Assembly (NCBI GenBank): GCA_010692425.1 | Contig: JAAHHJ010000021.1 | Location: 1-36,465, forward strand | Length of the DNA stretch: 36,465 nt | From: Symploca sp. SIO3C6 | Lineage (GTDB): Bacteria; Cyanobacteriota; Cyanobacteriia; Cyanobacteriales; Coleofasciculaceae | Direction of reading: 5' to 3' | Shown here: one piece after another, positions 17,180-25,609 of the stretch | Layout: every line of letters begins with the position of its first letter | How positions within the stretch are numbered: the stretch's first letter is position 1 | The notes under the pieces: model-generated | What the model was told of the DNA's origin: nothing | The model's database searches: none | What the model saw: the letters and a program-made list of their open reading frames with translations, nothing else | Made by a program: the position numbers and the translations under genes

Positions 17180-17285
17180 TGATGATTGTTTCAGCAAAAA
17201 AGAATAGTTACAGGCTAAAATAGCGTGTAATTGCATGGGCAATTACAATTGAGTTGATACCCACTAAAGAGTATAAAGCCCAAGG

Positions 17286-17753
17286 ATGGTCAAAACCGTT
17301 GCCGAAGTCATGACCCCTGACCCCATTATGGTGGGGCCTCAAACGTCAATAAGGGAAGTAATCAAAATTATTGCTGAACAAGGCATCAGCGGCTTGCCAG
17401 TGGTAGACAGTAGAGGTAAATTGGTGGGCATTATTTCAGAAACAGATTTGTTGTGGCAGGAGGCTGGAGTAGAGCCGCCTGTTTATATTATGTTTCTCGA
17501 TAGCGTTATTTATTTAGAAAACCCTGCCCGTTATGACCAAGAACTTCACAAGGCGCTGGGGCAAACGGTTGAGGAAGTGATGAGTGGTCATCCAATTAGC
17601 GTCAAGCCTAATCTTTCTTTGCGCAAAGCGGCTAAGTTAATGCAGGAAAAATCGATCCGGCGCGTGGCAGTGACTGACGATGCGGGTAAGGTGATTGGTA
17701 TTCTTAGCTCTGGGGATATTGTACGGGCAATGGCAGCAGAGCTGGAAGATTAA
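17286..17753 (+). CDS. CBS-domain pair protein
   Basis: 155 residues made of two CBS motifs: VAEVMTPDPIMVGPQTSIRE...GISGLPVVDSRGKLVGIISETDL (1-58) and VEEVMSGHPISVKPNLSLRK...SIRRVAVTDDAGKVIGILSSGDIVRAM (93-150). The linker between them (about 62-90) is an insert with hydrophobic residues. Stand-alone CBS pairs bind adenine nucleotides or related ligands and regulate partner proteins; the partner is not known. It is 70 bases upstream of the NblB-like gene on the same strand and may be cotranscribed with it. Confidence 0.9.
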   Translation: MVKTVAEVMTPDPIMVGPQTSIREVIKIIAEQGISGLPVVDSRGKLVGIISETDLLWQEAGVEPPVYIMFLDSVIYLENPARYDQELHKALGQTVEEVMSGHPISVKPNLSLRKAAKLMQEKSIRRVAVTDDAGKVIGILSSGDIVRAMAAELED

Positions 17754-17822
17754 TGTGACCGCTTTGAGTTGAACAGACAACCTGCTAACCTGTAACCTAT
17801 AATCCTCTCTGGTTAAGGAATA

Positions 17823-18488
17823 ATGAGTGTTACTCGGGAGTCTGTTCAACAACTGCTAAGTTCAGAGGACTACGGCAAGCGCCTAAGCGGACTTAACCAA
17901 CTACGACAACTAGAACCATCAGTGGCATTTGAGTTAATCGTGCCGCTTTTAACAGACAGCAATACTCGCGTTCGATATGCTGCTGTTAGCCAAATGGATA
18001 CACTAGGGCATCAGGACTTAAAAGAGACATTGGTCATGTTGCGCGAGCGCCTCAAGGACTCAGAAGCCGATGTCCAAGCTGCAGCAGCTGATGCCTTAGG
18101 TGGACTAAAGTTGACGGAAGCCTTTGAAGATTTGCAGCAGCTTTATAACCAGACTTCCGAATGGCTAGTTAAGTTTAGCATTGTAGCAGTTTTAGGGGAA
18201 TTAGGAGATCCTCGCTCTTTTGAGTTGCTCACCGAAGCTCTCAATTCAGATATTGAGCTAGTAAAATCTTCTGCGATTAGTTCCTTAGGAGAATTAGGCG
18301 ATGCCCGTGCTGTACCTCTATTAGTTCCTTTTGCCACAGATTCAGATTGGCAGATTCGCTATCGAGTAGTACAGGCATTGAGTCGGTTGGGAGGGACACA
18401 AGCTCGCTCAACACTAGAAATTCTATCCCATGATAGTTTCGAGCAAGTGGCAAAGGAAGCTCAAGCCAGTTTGAAAAGCGCATCTTGA
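17823..18488 (+). CDS. nblB: HEAT-repeat protein, NblB type (phycobilisome degradation)
   Basis: 221 residues built from five to six HEAT/PBS-lyase-like repeats of ~31 residues: RVRYAAVSQMDTLG, DVQAAAADALGGL, LVKFSIVAVLGELGD, LVKSSAISSLGELGD and QIRYRVVQALSRLG. Size, start (VTRESVQQLLSSEDYGKRL) and repeat pattern match cyanobacterial NblB, which is needed with NblA for phycobilisome breakdown and is related to phycobilin lyases (CpcE/PecE). An AAGGAATA ribosome-binding sequence precedes the ATG. It ends convergently with the TPR gene. The alternative is a generic HEAT-repeat/lyase-like protein. Confidence 0.75.
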   Translation: MSVTRESVQQLLSSEDYGKRLSGLNQLRQLEPSVAFELIVPLLTDSNTRVRYAAVSQMDTLGHQDLKETLVMLRERLKDSEADVQAAAADALGGLKLTEAFEDLQQLYNQTSEWLVKFSIVAVLGELGDPRSFELLTEALNSDIELVKSSAISSLGELGDARAVPLLVPFATDSDWQIRYRVVQALSRLGGTQARSTLEILSHDSFEQVAKEAQASLKSAS

Positions 18489-18543
18489 CTACCTCAATCT
18501 TTGCTTGCTACAAATACTTTTTAGGTAATAAAGTTTAATGCAA

Positions 18544-18605
18544 AAGTAATAAATACTTTCATTGTCACTGATTACTTATTACTTATTACTTATTACTTAT
18601 TACTT
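18544..18605. repeat. ATTACTT heptamer array (5 copies) with inverted arm
   Basis: Five perfect ATTACTT copies at 18571-18605, preceded by AAGTAATAA (18544-18552), which is complementary to the array. It lies between the convergent nblB-type and TPR genes. A similar block occurs at 22391-22474, also between convergent genes. A bidirectional transcript-end hairpin is possible. Confidence 0.85.
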
Positions 18606-18649
18606 AAATTCAGAATATGTTGCAGCATTGTTTATTCTATTGGATATTA

Positions 18650-19879
18650 CTACTGCTGATTCTTTTGACTCTGTTGGTTAACCTGCTCAATCTGAGTAGC
18701 AAAATAGGTTTCCTGATATTTCAAAAACCTGGCAAATTCCAGCCCTTTTTCAAAGGCGGTTAGAGCTTGATTGTAGTTTTTGAGTTCTAGATTAATTTGA
18801 CCAATTTGATCATAAGCATCCATTAAACCGTAATAATTGTAGGACTGTTGCTCTACTTGTAGCAACACATTATAAACCTGCAAAGCAAACTCAGGCTGAT
18901 TATGAGAACGGTATAATTTTGCTAGTTTTTGTAGCGCCTCCCCTGCATAAGCATACTGCTGTAGAGCAAAAGCTAAAGTATAGGCTTCTTGATAAGTTTG
19001 ACTAGCCTCATCTAATTGCTCAAGGGCTTCGTAGTCGGAGGCGATCGCAATTTTTAGTGCAGGCAATCTGATATCATTGGGGGGGTAACTGGCAGCCAGC
19101 TTCTGTTTCATCCGCAAGGCATTTTCCGGTTCTTTGGCTTGATCGTAGATGTAAGCAATTTCTTGTAGATAAACAAATTCCTGGACACGATCACCCTGTT
19201 GTTGAGCTAAAGAGAGTAATTCTTCATAAGTGGCGATCGCTTTGGGATAATCAAACCAGGTCATGTGTAAACCTGCCATAGTCTTGAGAGTTGCCTCAAT
19301 CGCTTCGTTGTCACCGCTCTGGCGAAGATCAGCTAGAATCTGATCATAGATTGCCAAAGCCTGTCCAGGCACTCGCACTTGTTGATAAGCCTGACCTAAA
19401 GCAATTAGCAAGTCCTGGTCTAAACTTCCTTCTGTTTGGGCTTGCTGCTGGATTGTTGCTAAGCGCTTGGTAATTAACTGCACCTGAGGCTTATGATTGC
19501 CATCCCAGGCAATTGCCCCAACTCTACCTAAAGTTTCCACCTCTTCAAGATTTCCCCCTGCCACTCGCCGCAGTCGTATTTCCCGGTACCAGATTTCAAA
19601 AGCTTTTTCAGGATTACCTGCTGCTAGTTGAGCCTTTGCCTGCACGTCGAGTTCATCTAAGGCTTCCCTTAGTTGTTTGAGTTCTCCCCTAGTTAAAGGG
19701 CGCTCTACAGGTAGTTTAGGAAGCAGAGGATCAGGTTCTGTTAATTCTAGGGGATTGGGCTGTTGTTGATCAATATCATCAGCTTTTGCCCATGCTAGGG
19801 AACTACTATACAGCAGTAAAATCGCGATCGAGAATGCTGTCCCTAGAAACCTTAAAGGATTTAATATTAATCTAGCCAT
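18650..19879 (-). CDS. Exported TPR-repeat protein, unknown function
   Basis: 409 residues. Residues 1-31 are a signal peptide or anchor (basic NPLR start, hydrophobic core LGTAFSIAILLLYSSS, then LAWA-KA). The rest is helical with at least five to six tetratricopeptide-like repeats, for example AAGNPEKAFEIWYREIRLRR, LLIALGQAYQQVRVPGQALAIYDQIL, FDYPKAIATYEELLSLA, and DQIGQINLELKNYNQALTAFEKGLEFA near the C-terminus. Such proteins act as periplasmic or thylakoid-lumen scaffolds; no partner can be named. The strong conservation-like composition suggests a real, constitutive gene. Divergent from the phytase-like gene across a heptamer-armed repeat. Confidence 0.8.
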   Translation of the reverse strand: MARLILNPLRFLGTAFSIAILLLYSSSLAWAKADDIDQQQPNPLELTEPDPLLPKLPVERPLTRGELKQLREALDELDVQAKAQLAAGNPEKAFEIWYREIRLRRVAGGNLEEVETLGRVGAIAWDGNHKPQVQLITKRLATIQQQAQTEGSLDQDLLIALGQAYQQVRVPGQALAIYDQILADLRQSGDNEAIEATLKTMAGLHMTWFDYPKAIATYEELLSLAQQQGDRVQEFVYLQEIAYIYDQAKEPENALRMKQKLAASYPPNDIRLPALKIAIASDYEALEQLDEASQTYQEAYTLAFALQQYAYAGEALQKLAKLYRSHNQPEFALQVYNVLLQVEQQSYNYYGLMDAYDQIGQINLELKNYNQALTAFEKGLEFARFLKYQETYFATQIEQVNQQSQKNQQ

Positions 19880-19943
19880 AGTTTTCCAAGCTATATATTA
19901 TATTGAAGAACAGCATGCCTTACTTCAGGTTAGAGGATTTGCT

Positions 19944-20041
19944 GTTCATGGCTCATGGTTCATAGTTCATAGTTCATTGAGGAGAGTATTTGACAGCTAG
20001 GATATACAAGCCCATGAGTAATGAACAATCAACAATGAACG
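19944..20041. repeat. Heptamer-armed inverted repeat, copy B
   Basis: Left arm: GTTCATG, GCTCATG, GTTCATA, GTTCATA, GTTCATT (19944-19978). Spacer of 35 bp beginning GAGGAGAGTAT and ending ATATACAAGCCC. Right arm: ATGAGTA, ATGAACA, ATCAACA, ATGAACG (20014-20041). It has the same architecture as copy A at 6075-6180 and likewise sits between divergent genes. Confidence 0.85.
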
Positions 20042-20149
20042 AAATCGATCTGTAGGTTTTCTATGTTATATCGAATTTTCGGATATTTTTTTGGTAGGCA
20101 CTAACCACTTTATAAAGTGTACTTAATCCCTATACACCCATAACCACTC

Positions 20150-21376
20150 ATGACTCTACTGGTAAACTATCCAGACTTAAGGTCACAAAGCAATCGCAAA
20201 TTGTTATCCTTACTCTTGGTTGTAACTGTTGCACTACTAAGTTTCCTGATGAGTGCCTGTGTCCCTTCTGAAGCTATAACAGCTGAGCAGCGAACCTTCC
20301 TCGATATTTCTCTCAAATACTTAGGAGAGTATCAACTACCGAAGATGGAGTTTAAGGATACAAAAGTTGGGGGATTGTCAGGGTTGAGCTATGATAAACA
20401 GCGCGACCGCTTCTATGCAATTTCCGATGACCGCTCTCAGTTAGCCCCAGCCCGATTTTATACCCTGAAACTAATTCTTAATCAGACTAATACTGGGGAA
20501 ATTACTATTGATAAAGTAGAAATTGAAGAGGTTACTTTAATTACTAATGAGCAAGGGAAAACTTTTGTTCCAGGTAGTATTGATCCTGAAGGCATTGCCC
20601 TTTCTGCCCAAGGAAATGTGTTTATTTCTAGTGAAGGTTCTACCAAACAAGGAATTGCTCCTTTTATTCGAGAATTCGATTTAAACACGGGAAAGCAACT
20701 ACAAAGTTTGCCAATTCCAGAGCGTTATTTAGCCAATGATGCCAGCGATGAAGAGCAGTCCCCTCGCGGTATTCAGAATAATTTAGGATTCGAGTCATTA
20801 ACTCTAGAACCATTAAGTTTGGCAGCTGCCAAAGGCGATCCTTTTCGTTTATTCACTGCCACCGAATCTGCTCTATTTCAAGACACTCTGCCACCACCCT
20901 CAGAAGAGGAGCTGCCACAGCCAGCGAGAATCCGGATGATGCAGTATTTAATTGGAGAGGCAACTCCAACATTACTAGTGAGTGAAAATGTTTACCTATT
21001 GGATATTGCCCCTAGTGGTACGATTGCTAATGGTTTAACTGATTTAATCACCTTGGGTAATGCAGGTCACTTTCTCAGTTTAGAGCGCACCTACGGTTTA
21101 GGTGGTAATAGTGCCAAGATTTATCAGCTAGCCACTGGTTCTGCAACTGATACTTCTGGTATTTTTACCCTCAAGGGTGATATTTCCAGAATTGAACCAA
21201 TCCAGAAAAAATTACTTTTGGATTTGAGTGAGCTGGGAATTTATTTAGACAATCTGGAGGGCATAGAACTTGGTCCTCGCTTGAGTGATGGCACTCAGAG
21301 TTTACTCTTAGTTAGCGATGATAACTTTAGAGAGGAGCAAGTAACGCAATTTCTTTTGTTTAAATTGGAATCATAA
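20150..21376 (+). CDS. Phytase-like/esterase-like lipoprotein
   Basis: 408 residues. The N-terminal export signal has a hydrophobic core (LLSLLLVVTVALLSFL) and ends MSAC at Cys37, a lipobox-like site. The mature part has the pattern of the esterase-like activity of phytase family: GLSGLSYDKQRDRFYAISDDR, IDPEGIALSAQGNVFISSEGS, GFESLTLEP, then LDNLEGIELGP and LLLVSDDNF. That family folds as a beta-propeller and is secreted or membrane-attached; phosphatase/esterase activity is reported for members, but the substrate here is not known. No good ribosome-binding site; the ATG is chosen because it gives a full signal peptide. Confidence 0.85.
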   Translation: MTLLVNYPDLRSQSNRKLLSLLLVVTVALLSFLMSACVPSEAITAEQRTFLDISLKYLGEYQLPKMEFKDTKVGGLSGLSYDKQRDRFYAISDDRSQLAPARFYTLKLILNQTNTGEITIDKVEIEEVTLITNEQGKTFVPGSIDPEGIALSAQGNVFISSEGSTKQGIAPFIREFDLNTGKQLQSLPIPERYLANDASDEEQSPRGIQNNLGFESLTLEPLSLAAAKGDPFRLFTATESALFQDTLPPPSEEELPQPARIRMMQYLIGEATPTLLVSENVYLLDIAPSGTIANGLTDLITLGNAGHFLSLERTYGLGGNSAKIYQLATGSATDTSGIFTLKGDISRIEPIQKKLLLDLSELGIYLDNLEGIELGPRLSDGTQSLLLVSDDNFREEQVTQFLLFKLES

Positions 21377-21388
21377 ATATGGTTTATT

Positions 21389-21551
21389 GTTCATAGTTCA
21401 TTGCTCATAGTACGCGCTCCGCGCATGCTACACAAACATAGTTTGCCTATACATTCTACAGGGGGCATAATATCTTTCTATCCCCTGTTACTTGTTTCCT
21501 CACTGCATCATTAATCAATAAGTAATCAACAATCAACAATCAACAATCAAC
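21389..21551. repeat. Heptamer-armed block, copy C (long spacer)
   Basis: Three GTTCATT-type heptamers at 21389-21409 and four perfect AATCAAC copies at 21524-21551 (complement GTTGATT, a variant also seen in copy A). The 114 bp spacer has its own GCGC...GCGC hairpin near 21412. The right arm ends directly before the DsbA-like start, so it forms the untranslated leader of that gene. Confidence 0.7.
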
Positions 21552-21558
21552 AGTGCTA

Positions 21559-22341
21559 ATGACTAACATTATCTCAATAGTTCAGCAAAAACTGATTAAA
21601 TTAGGATTGTGGTTAACAGCAGGATTAATATTAGCTACTACCACTATTTGCTCATCACCCGCACTGGCAGTTAGCCCCATAAATCCCAACTTGGAAGAGC
21701 AGGTGTTACAGATTATCCGGACTCATCCGGAAGTTATTATTGAAGCTGCACAGCTGTACCAACAGCAACAATTGCAAAAAAGGCAAGAGGCGCAAAAGAA
21801 ATCTCTTCAAGTCTTCAAGACTAATCCTGAAGCACTTATTGGTGATTCTCCGACGAGAGGAACCACAGAACACAAAATTTTGCTAGTGGAATTCTCAGAT
21901 TTTCAATGTCCTTATTGTGCTAAAGTCAGTCAAACTGTGAAGCAATTTATGACAAAGCATCAGGATGAAGTCACGCTAGTTTACAAACATTTGCCGCTAG
22001 CTTCAATTCATTCTCAAGCCATCCCAGCGGCACAAGCAGCTTGGGCAGCAGGAAAACAAGGTAAGTTTTGGGAGTATCACGATTCTCTATTTGCCCAGCG
22101 AGAAAATTTGAGTGAAGAGTTATACCTAGACATTGCCCAAAGCCTCAAACTCAATTTAGAGAAATTTAATCTTGATAGGAATGGGGAAGCTGTAGCTAAA
22201 GATATTCAAACCGATATCAGTTTAGCTCAAACATTGAACCTGAATGGTACACCTTCATTTATTATGAGCGACGAAGTTGTTTCCGGTGCAATTGAACTAT
22301 CGGATCTGGAAAGTATACTTGAGCGTGTGAGAAATTCCTAG
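21559..22341 (+). CDS. DsbA-like thiol-disulfide oxidoreductase, exported
   Basis: 260 residues from the ATG at 21559 (a GTG six bases earlier would add two residues). The signal sequence is the hydrophobic stretch LGLWLTAGLILATTTICSSPALA. Residues ~40-80 form a helical ScsC/Com1-type leader (EEQVLQIIRTHPEVIIEAA). The thioredoxin fold follows with the active site CPYC (about 117-120, FSDFQCPYCAKV), inserted helices HSQAIPAAQAAWAAG and FWEYHD, and the cis-proline loop NGTPSFIM. It catalyses disulfide formation or isomerisation in the periplasm or lumen. No Shine-Dalgarno is visible because heptamer repeats occupy the leader. Family call is firm; substrate is unknown. Confidence 0.93.
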   Translation: MTNIISIVQQKLIKLGLWLTAGLILATTTICSSPALAVSPINPNLEEQVLQIIRTHPEVIIEAAQLYQQQQLQKRQEAQKKSLQVFKTNPEALIGDSPTRGTTEHKILLVEFSDFQCPYCAKVSQTVKQFMTKHQDEVTLVYKHLPLASIHSQAIPAAQAAWAAGKQGKFWEYHDSLFAQRENLSEELYLDIAQSLKLNLEKFNLDRNGEAVAKDIQTDISLAQTLNLNGTPSFIMSDEVVSGAIELSDLESILERVRNS

Positions 22342-22390
22342 AGATTCATTAGTAATATATACTCCCTAAACATTGGCGATAAAAACTTTT

Positions 22391-22474
22391 TAAGTAATAA
22401 GTTTTAAGTGAAAAGCGGTAAATTTAAAGCTTGCTTGTTGTCACTTATTACTTATTACTTATTACTTATTACTT
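22391..22474. repeat. ATTACTT heptamer array (4 copies) with inverted arm
   Basis: AAGTAATAAGT at 22392-22402 is complementary over 11 bp to the following ACTTATTACTT units (array 22447-22474). It lies between the convergent DsbA-like and SRPBCC-like genes, the same setting as the block at 18544-18605. Confidence 0.85.
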
Positions 22475-22477
22475 AAA

Positions 22478-22870
22478 TCAAAAATTATCCGATGTAGATG
22501 TGAGAAATTGACGTAATTGTAGTAGATTAATGGTTTGACCAAGATTTAGTGGTAGCAGAGAAACCCCTTCTAAGCGAGACTGTACCCAACCATCTCCCCA
22601 GTACCACTCGTGAAAACCATCAATCCCTTGACTCAAGATCAGACGCAAACAGTTATCATCAACCACCTCCGTCTGGTGTTGAATTGTCACTGGTCCTAAC
22701 CAAGTGGTGAAAGTAATTCCTGGATGTAATACCTCAGGTAAATCCGCCGATAAGCGCCCAGGCCAAAGCCACTGACGCAACTGTTCGTACTTGAGTAGAC
22801 TGTCACGAATCAGGTTTTGTGGAGCTTCAACTTCGATGCGGACTTGGCTTTGTTGGAAGGTTCCTAGCAT
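22478..22870 (-). CDS. SRPBCC-like conserved cyanobacterial protein
   Basis: 130 residues from the ATG at 22870 (a GTG at 22885 would add five). Alternating strands (VRIEVEAPQNLIRDSLLKYEQLRQWLWPG, ITFTTWLGPVTIQHQTEVV, CLRLILSQGIDGFHEWYWGDGWVQSRLEGVSLLP) suit a START/SRPBCC ligand-binding fold, but no motif proves it. There is no signal peptide, so it is cytoplasmic. No ligand is inferred. It ends a few bases from the ATTACTT array shared with the DsbA-like gene. Confidence 0.65.
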   Translation of the reverse strand: MLGTFQQSQVRIEVEAPQNLIRDSLLKYEQLRQWLWPGRLSADLPEVLHPGITFTTWLGPVTIQHQTEVVDDNCLRLILSQGIDGFHEWYWGDGWVQSRLEGVSLLPLNLGQTINLLQLRQFLTSTSDNF

Positions 22871-22885
22871 ATTATTAACCAGCAC

Positions 22886-23363
22886 ATCTTTTATTGTGCC
22901 ATAATATCTTATGTATTTGTCAGCTCATTGAACAAATGCAAAATAATAGCGTATGCGTTTATACGGCAAAGGTGCTTCCACAAATACTTGTTGAACTGAT
23001 GAACAGGAATTCAGAACGCTGAAGTAACTAGTATGACCATATTTCAGCTGATTTCATCCACCAATTTTCCAGATTTTGTGAGAAATGCAGGCATCGCCTT
23101 AATGTCACAATTGAAGTTAATTTTTGTAAATAAATTGCTTATATCTATTCGTACAGTTTTTTTTGTTGCTAGAGTGTAGATGAGGTTGTTTTTTTCATCC
23201 AGCCTCTTGCAAAAACGTCAAGATAAAAGATTGTACTAACAGGACTGAGGCAATTTGCCTACAGAAACCCTACCTGGCAAAGTTTAAAAATAAAATAACT
23301 CTAAAGACTGCTTGTAGAGTTCCTGCGTGAGTCCTGACTACTCTCCTCAAGGGGGGCTACGCA
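22886..23363. other. AT-rich intergenic region upstream of the propeller gene
   Basis: No gene seen. It holds an AGGCAA-T-TTGCCT palindrome (23248-23260) that could be an operator, and the strong ribosome-binding site AAGGGGGG just before the start at 23364. Two divergent promoters must lie here. Confidence 0.4.
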
Positions 23364-24380
23364 ATGACTACTATAACAACCAATCAATTAAGCAACAATT
23401 CTGTCAACGACACCAATCCTCAAGTTTCATTAAGCGGCAACGTGGTTTGGGAACATCACTATAGTTCTTCTGACATTGATGTTTACCTCAACAACTTTGC
23501 CATTGCCAGCAGTATTAATAATGAAACTAATCCCCAAGTTTCTGGCTCCAGGGTAGTATACGAGTACGAGTTCAGCCCTACTGATACTAACCTCAAGCTG
23601 TACAACATTGCCACAGGAAATACTACTACAGTTGCTGAGGATAGCAATAACGAAACCAATCCCCAAATCTTTGGCTCGAATGTTGTATATGAGTACGAGT
23701 ATAGTCCTACTGACACAGACATCTACCTGTTCGACGACAATACTGGAAATACCACTACAGTTGCTGGGGGTAGTAATAACGAAACCAATCCCCAAATTGC
23801 TGGCAACTTCATAGCCTACGAGTACGAGTTTAGTTCTACTGACACAGACATTTACCGCTACAATATTGCCACAGGCAACACTGATTATATTGCCACTAGT
23901 GTTAATAACGAAGTCAACCCCCATGTTTCCTATACTGGTGACGTAGTCTATGAGTACCAGTTCAGTTCTACTGACACGGACATCTACTTATATGACGACT
24001 TTACTGGACAAACAATTACTCTCGCCAGTAGTATCCATGATGAGATTAATCCTCAGATTGCAGGCAACTATGTCACTTGGCAAGCCTTCGATGGCAGCGA
24101 CTGGGAAATCTACCGCTATGATGGTAACAGTACGGTTCAAGTGACTGACAACTCTGTCAACGACATCAATCCACAGGTTTCTAATCTCGGCTACGTTGTT
24201 TGGGAACACGATTACGGCGGCACCGGCGACATCGATGTCCACTTGTTCGATGGCTCTGATACTTTTTGGCTCGGCTCTAGTACCTATAACGAAATCAACC
24301 CTGACATTTTTGGCTCTCATGTAACTTGGCAAGCCTGGGATGGAAGTGATTGGGAGATCTTTGCAGCCGATATAACTTAG
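23364..24380 (+). CDS. Eight-repeat beta-propeller-like (TolB/PD40-type) protein
   Basis: 338 residues consisting almost wholly of eight repeats of ~38-44 residues. Each repeat has an N-E/D-x-N-P-Q/H/D-V/I core (NPQVSLSG, NPQVSGSR, NPQIFGSN, NPQIAGNF, NPHVSYTG, NPQIAGNY, NPQVSNLG, NPDIFGSH), then V-V/T-W/Y-E/Q, then a D-I/W-x-I/V-Y/F strand (TDTDIYLYD, GSDWEIYRYD). This is typical of TolB-like/PD40 propeller blades. No signal peptide is visible, so export, if any, is not by the classic route. It is very rich in Asn, Thr and Asp and nearly Lys-free, like secreted cyanobacterial proteins. The strong AAGGGGGG ribosome-binding site fixes the start. The function is unknown; ligand or matrix binding is a guess. 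Confidence 0.8.
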   Translation: MTTITTNQLSNNSVNDTNPQVSLSGNVVWEHHYSSSDIDVYLNNFAIASSINNETNPQVSGSRVVYEYEFSPTDTNLKLYNIATGNTTTVAEDSNNETNPQIFGSNVVYEYEYSPTDTDIYLFDDNTGNTTTVAGGSNNETNPQIAGNFIAYEYEFSSTDTDIYRYNIATGNTDYIATSVNNEVNPHVSYTGDVVYEYQFSSTDTDIYLYDDFTGQTITLASSIHDEINPQIAGNYVTWQAFDGSDWEIYRYDGNSTVQVTDNSVNDINPQVSNLGYVVWEHDYGGTGDIDVHLFDGSDTFWLGSSTYNEINPDIFGSHVTWQAWDGSDWEIFAADIT

Positions 24381-24691
24381 CTACTTACCTTTACTACTAT
24401 GTCACCATAGAGCAAGCGCATCTAAATTTTGCTTGACAAATTGGTGATTGTGTAGACTGCTTAAAAAGAGGGCGATCGCTCTATAGAAATCAGCGATTGC
24501 CTTCTCTGATGTTTGTTACTAAAACCCAACTTCGTCACTACTCAATAAAGCTTATTGTTTAGCTTTTGACCTCTCCTCGTGTTAAAACCAAAACCCCAAC
24601 TTGGGAAGTTTCAGAAGTACTCTCTCTCGAAGTTATTTTTCAGTTTATTTAAAATAAAAGCTGAGTTTGTTAAGAAGTGTAAGGTTCCTTC
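24381..24691. other. Intergenic region before hslO
   Basis: No gene. It contains a HIP1-like GCGATCGC (about 24472-24479) within the palindrome AGGGCGATCGCTCT. No promoter is clear. Confidence 0.4.
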
Positions 24692-25609
24692 ATGGCTGAT
24701 CAATTAATTCGCGCTACAGCGGCAGAGGGTGGCATTCGAGCCGTCGGTGTGATCACAACACGCCTCACACAAGAAGCCCGACGGCGTCATAACCTCTCCT
24801 ATGTGGCGACTGCCGCACTAGGTCGAACCATGTCTTCAGGCTTGCTGCTAGCTTCTAGCATGAAGCGAGAGGGCTCAAGGGTCAACATTCGCGTCAAGGG
24901 CAATGGTCCTCTCGGTGGAATTCTCATCGATGCTGGTTTAGATGGAACAGTTCGAGGTTATGTGGAAAACCCAGGGGTTGAACTTCCACCCAACGAGCAA
25001 GGCAAACTAGATGTTAGCGGTGCTGTGGGCAGCGAGGGTTATCTCTATGTTGTTCGAGATGTGGGCTATGGTTATCCCTATTCGAGTACCGTTGAGCTAG
25101 TATCTGGTGAAATCGGCGCTGACGTCACTCACTACCTAGCAACTTCCGAACAAACGCCTTCAGCTTTAGTAGTTGGCGTCTTTGTTGGTGCCGATGGCGT
25201 TACGGCAGCTGGGGGTCTATTAATCCAAGTTATGCCTAAGGCTGCTAGAGATGAACAATTGGTAGCCACTTTAGAATCTCGCATTGCTAAGTTATCAGGA
25301 TTTACACCTCTATTGCAAGCAGGCAAAACTTTGCCAGAGATGTTGGAACAGCTGCTGGGGGATATGGGTTTGGTGATTCTGCCTGAAGTCCAGATGCTAC
25401 ATTTTTATTGTGGTTGCTCTTTCGATCGCGTTTTGGGTGCTCTGAAGTTACTTGGTGAAGTGGAACTTCAAGACATGATTGAAAAAGACCACGGTGCAGA
25501 GGTAACTTGCGAATTTTGCGGAGATGTTTACCATGCTAGTAGTGAGGAACTGGCTCAGTTAATTGAGCAATTACGAACTGAGTCAGATTGGCGGGCTGAA
25601 TCTGTGTGA
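24692..25609 (+). CDS. hslO: Redox-regulated chaperone Hsp33
   Basis: 305 residues. N-terminal Hsp33 core (DQLIRATAAEGGIRAVGVIT, LGRTMSSGLLLASSMK, GNGPLGGILIDAG, PGVELPPN, GYLYVVRD). The C-terminal zinc-redox switch has C-x-C (FYCGCSF, Cys240/Cys242) and C-x2-C (CEFC, Cys273/Cys276). The cysteines hold Zn in the reduced state; oxidation to disulfides unfolds the linker and turns on holdase activity. Spacing and length are normal. It has a weak AAGG ribosome-binding site. Stand-alone gene. Confidence 0.97.
   Translation: MADQLIRATAAEGGIRAVGVITTRLTQEARRRHNLSYVATAALGRTMSSGLLLASSMKREGSRVNIRVKGNGPLGGILIDAGLDGTVRGYVENPGVELPPNEQGKLDVSGAVGSEGYLYVVRDVGYGYPYSSTVELVSGEIGADVTHYLATSEQTPSALVVGVFVGADGVTAAGGLLIQVMPKAARDEQLVATLESRIAKLSGFTPLLQAGKTLPEMLEQLLGDMGLVILPEVQMLHFYCGCSFDRVLGALKLLGEVELQDMIEKDHGAEVTCEFCGDVYHASSEELAQLIEQLRTESDWRAESV

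Noticed and set aside
17180-17242. TTG-started N-terminal extension of the VOC protein
   Set aside because: The extra 21 residues do not fit the fold; the ATG at 17179 starts exactly at the first VOC strand.
18571-18605. ATTACTT array as a CRISPR array
   Set aside because: Units are contiguous 7-mers with no spacers; no cas genes in the window.
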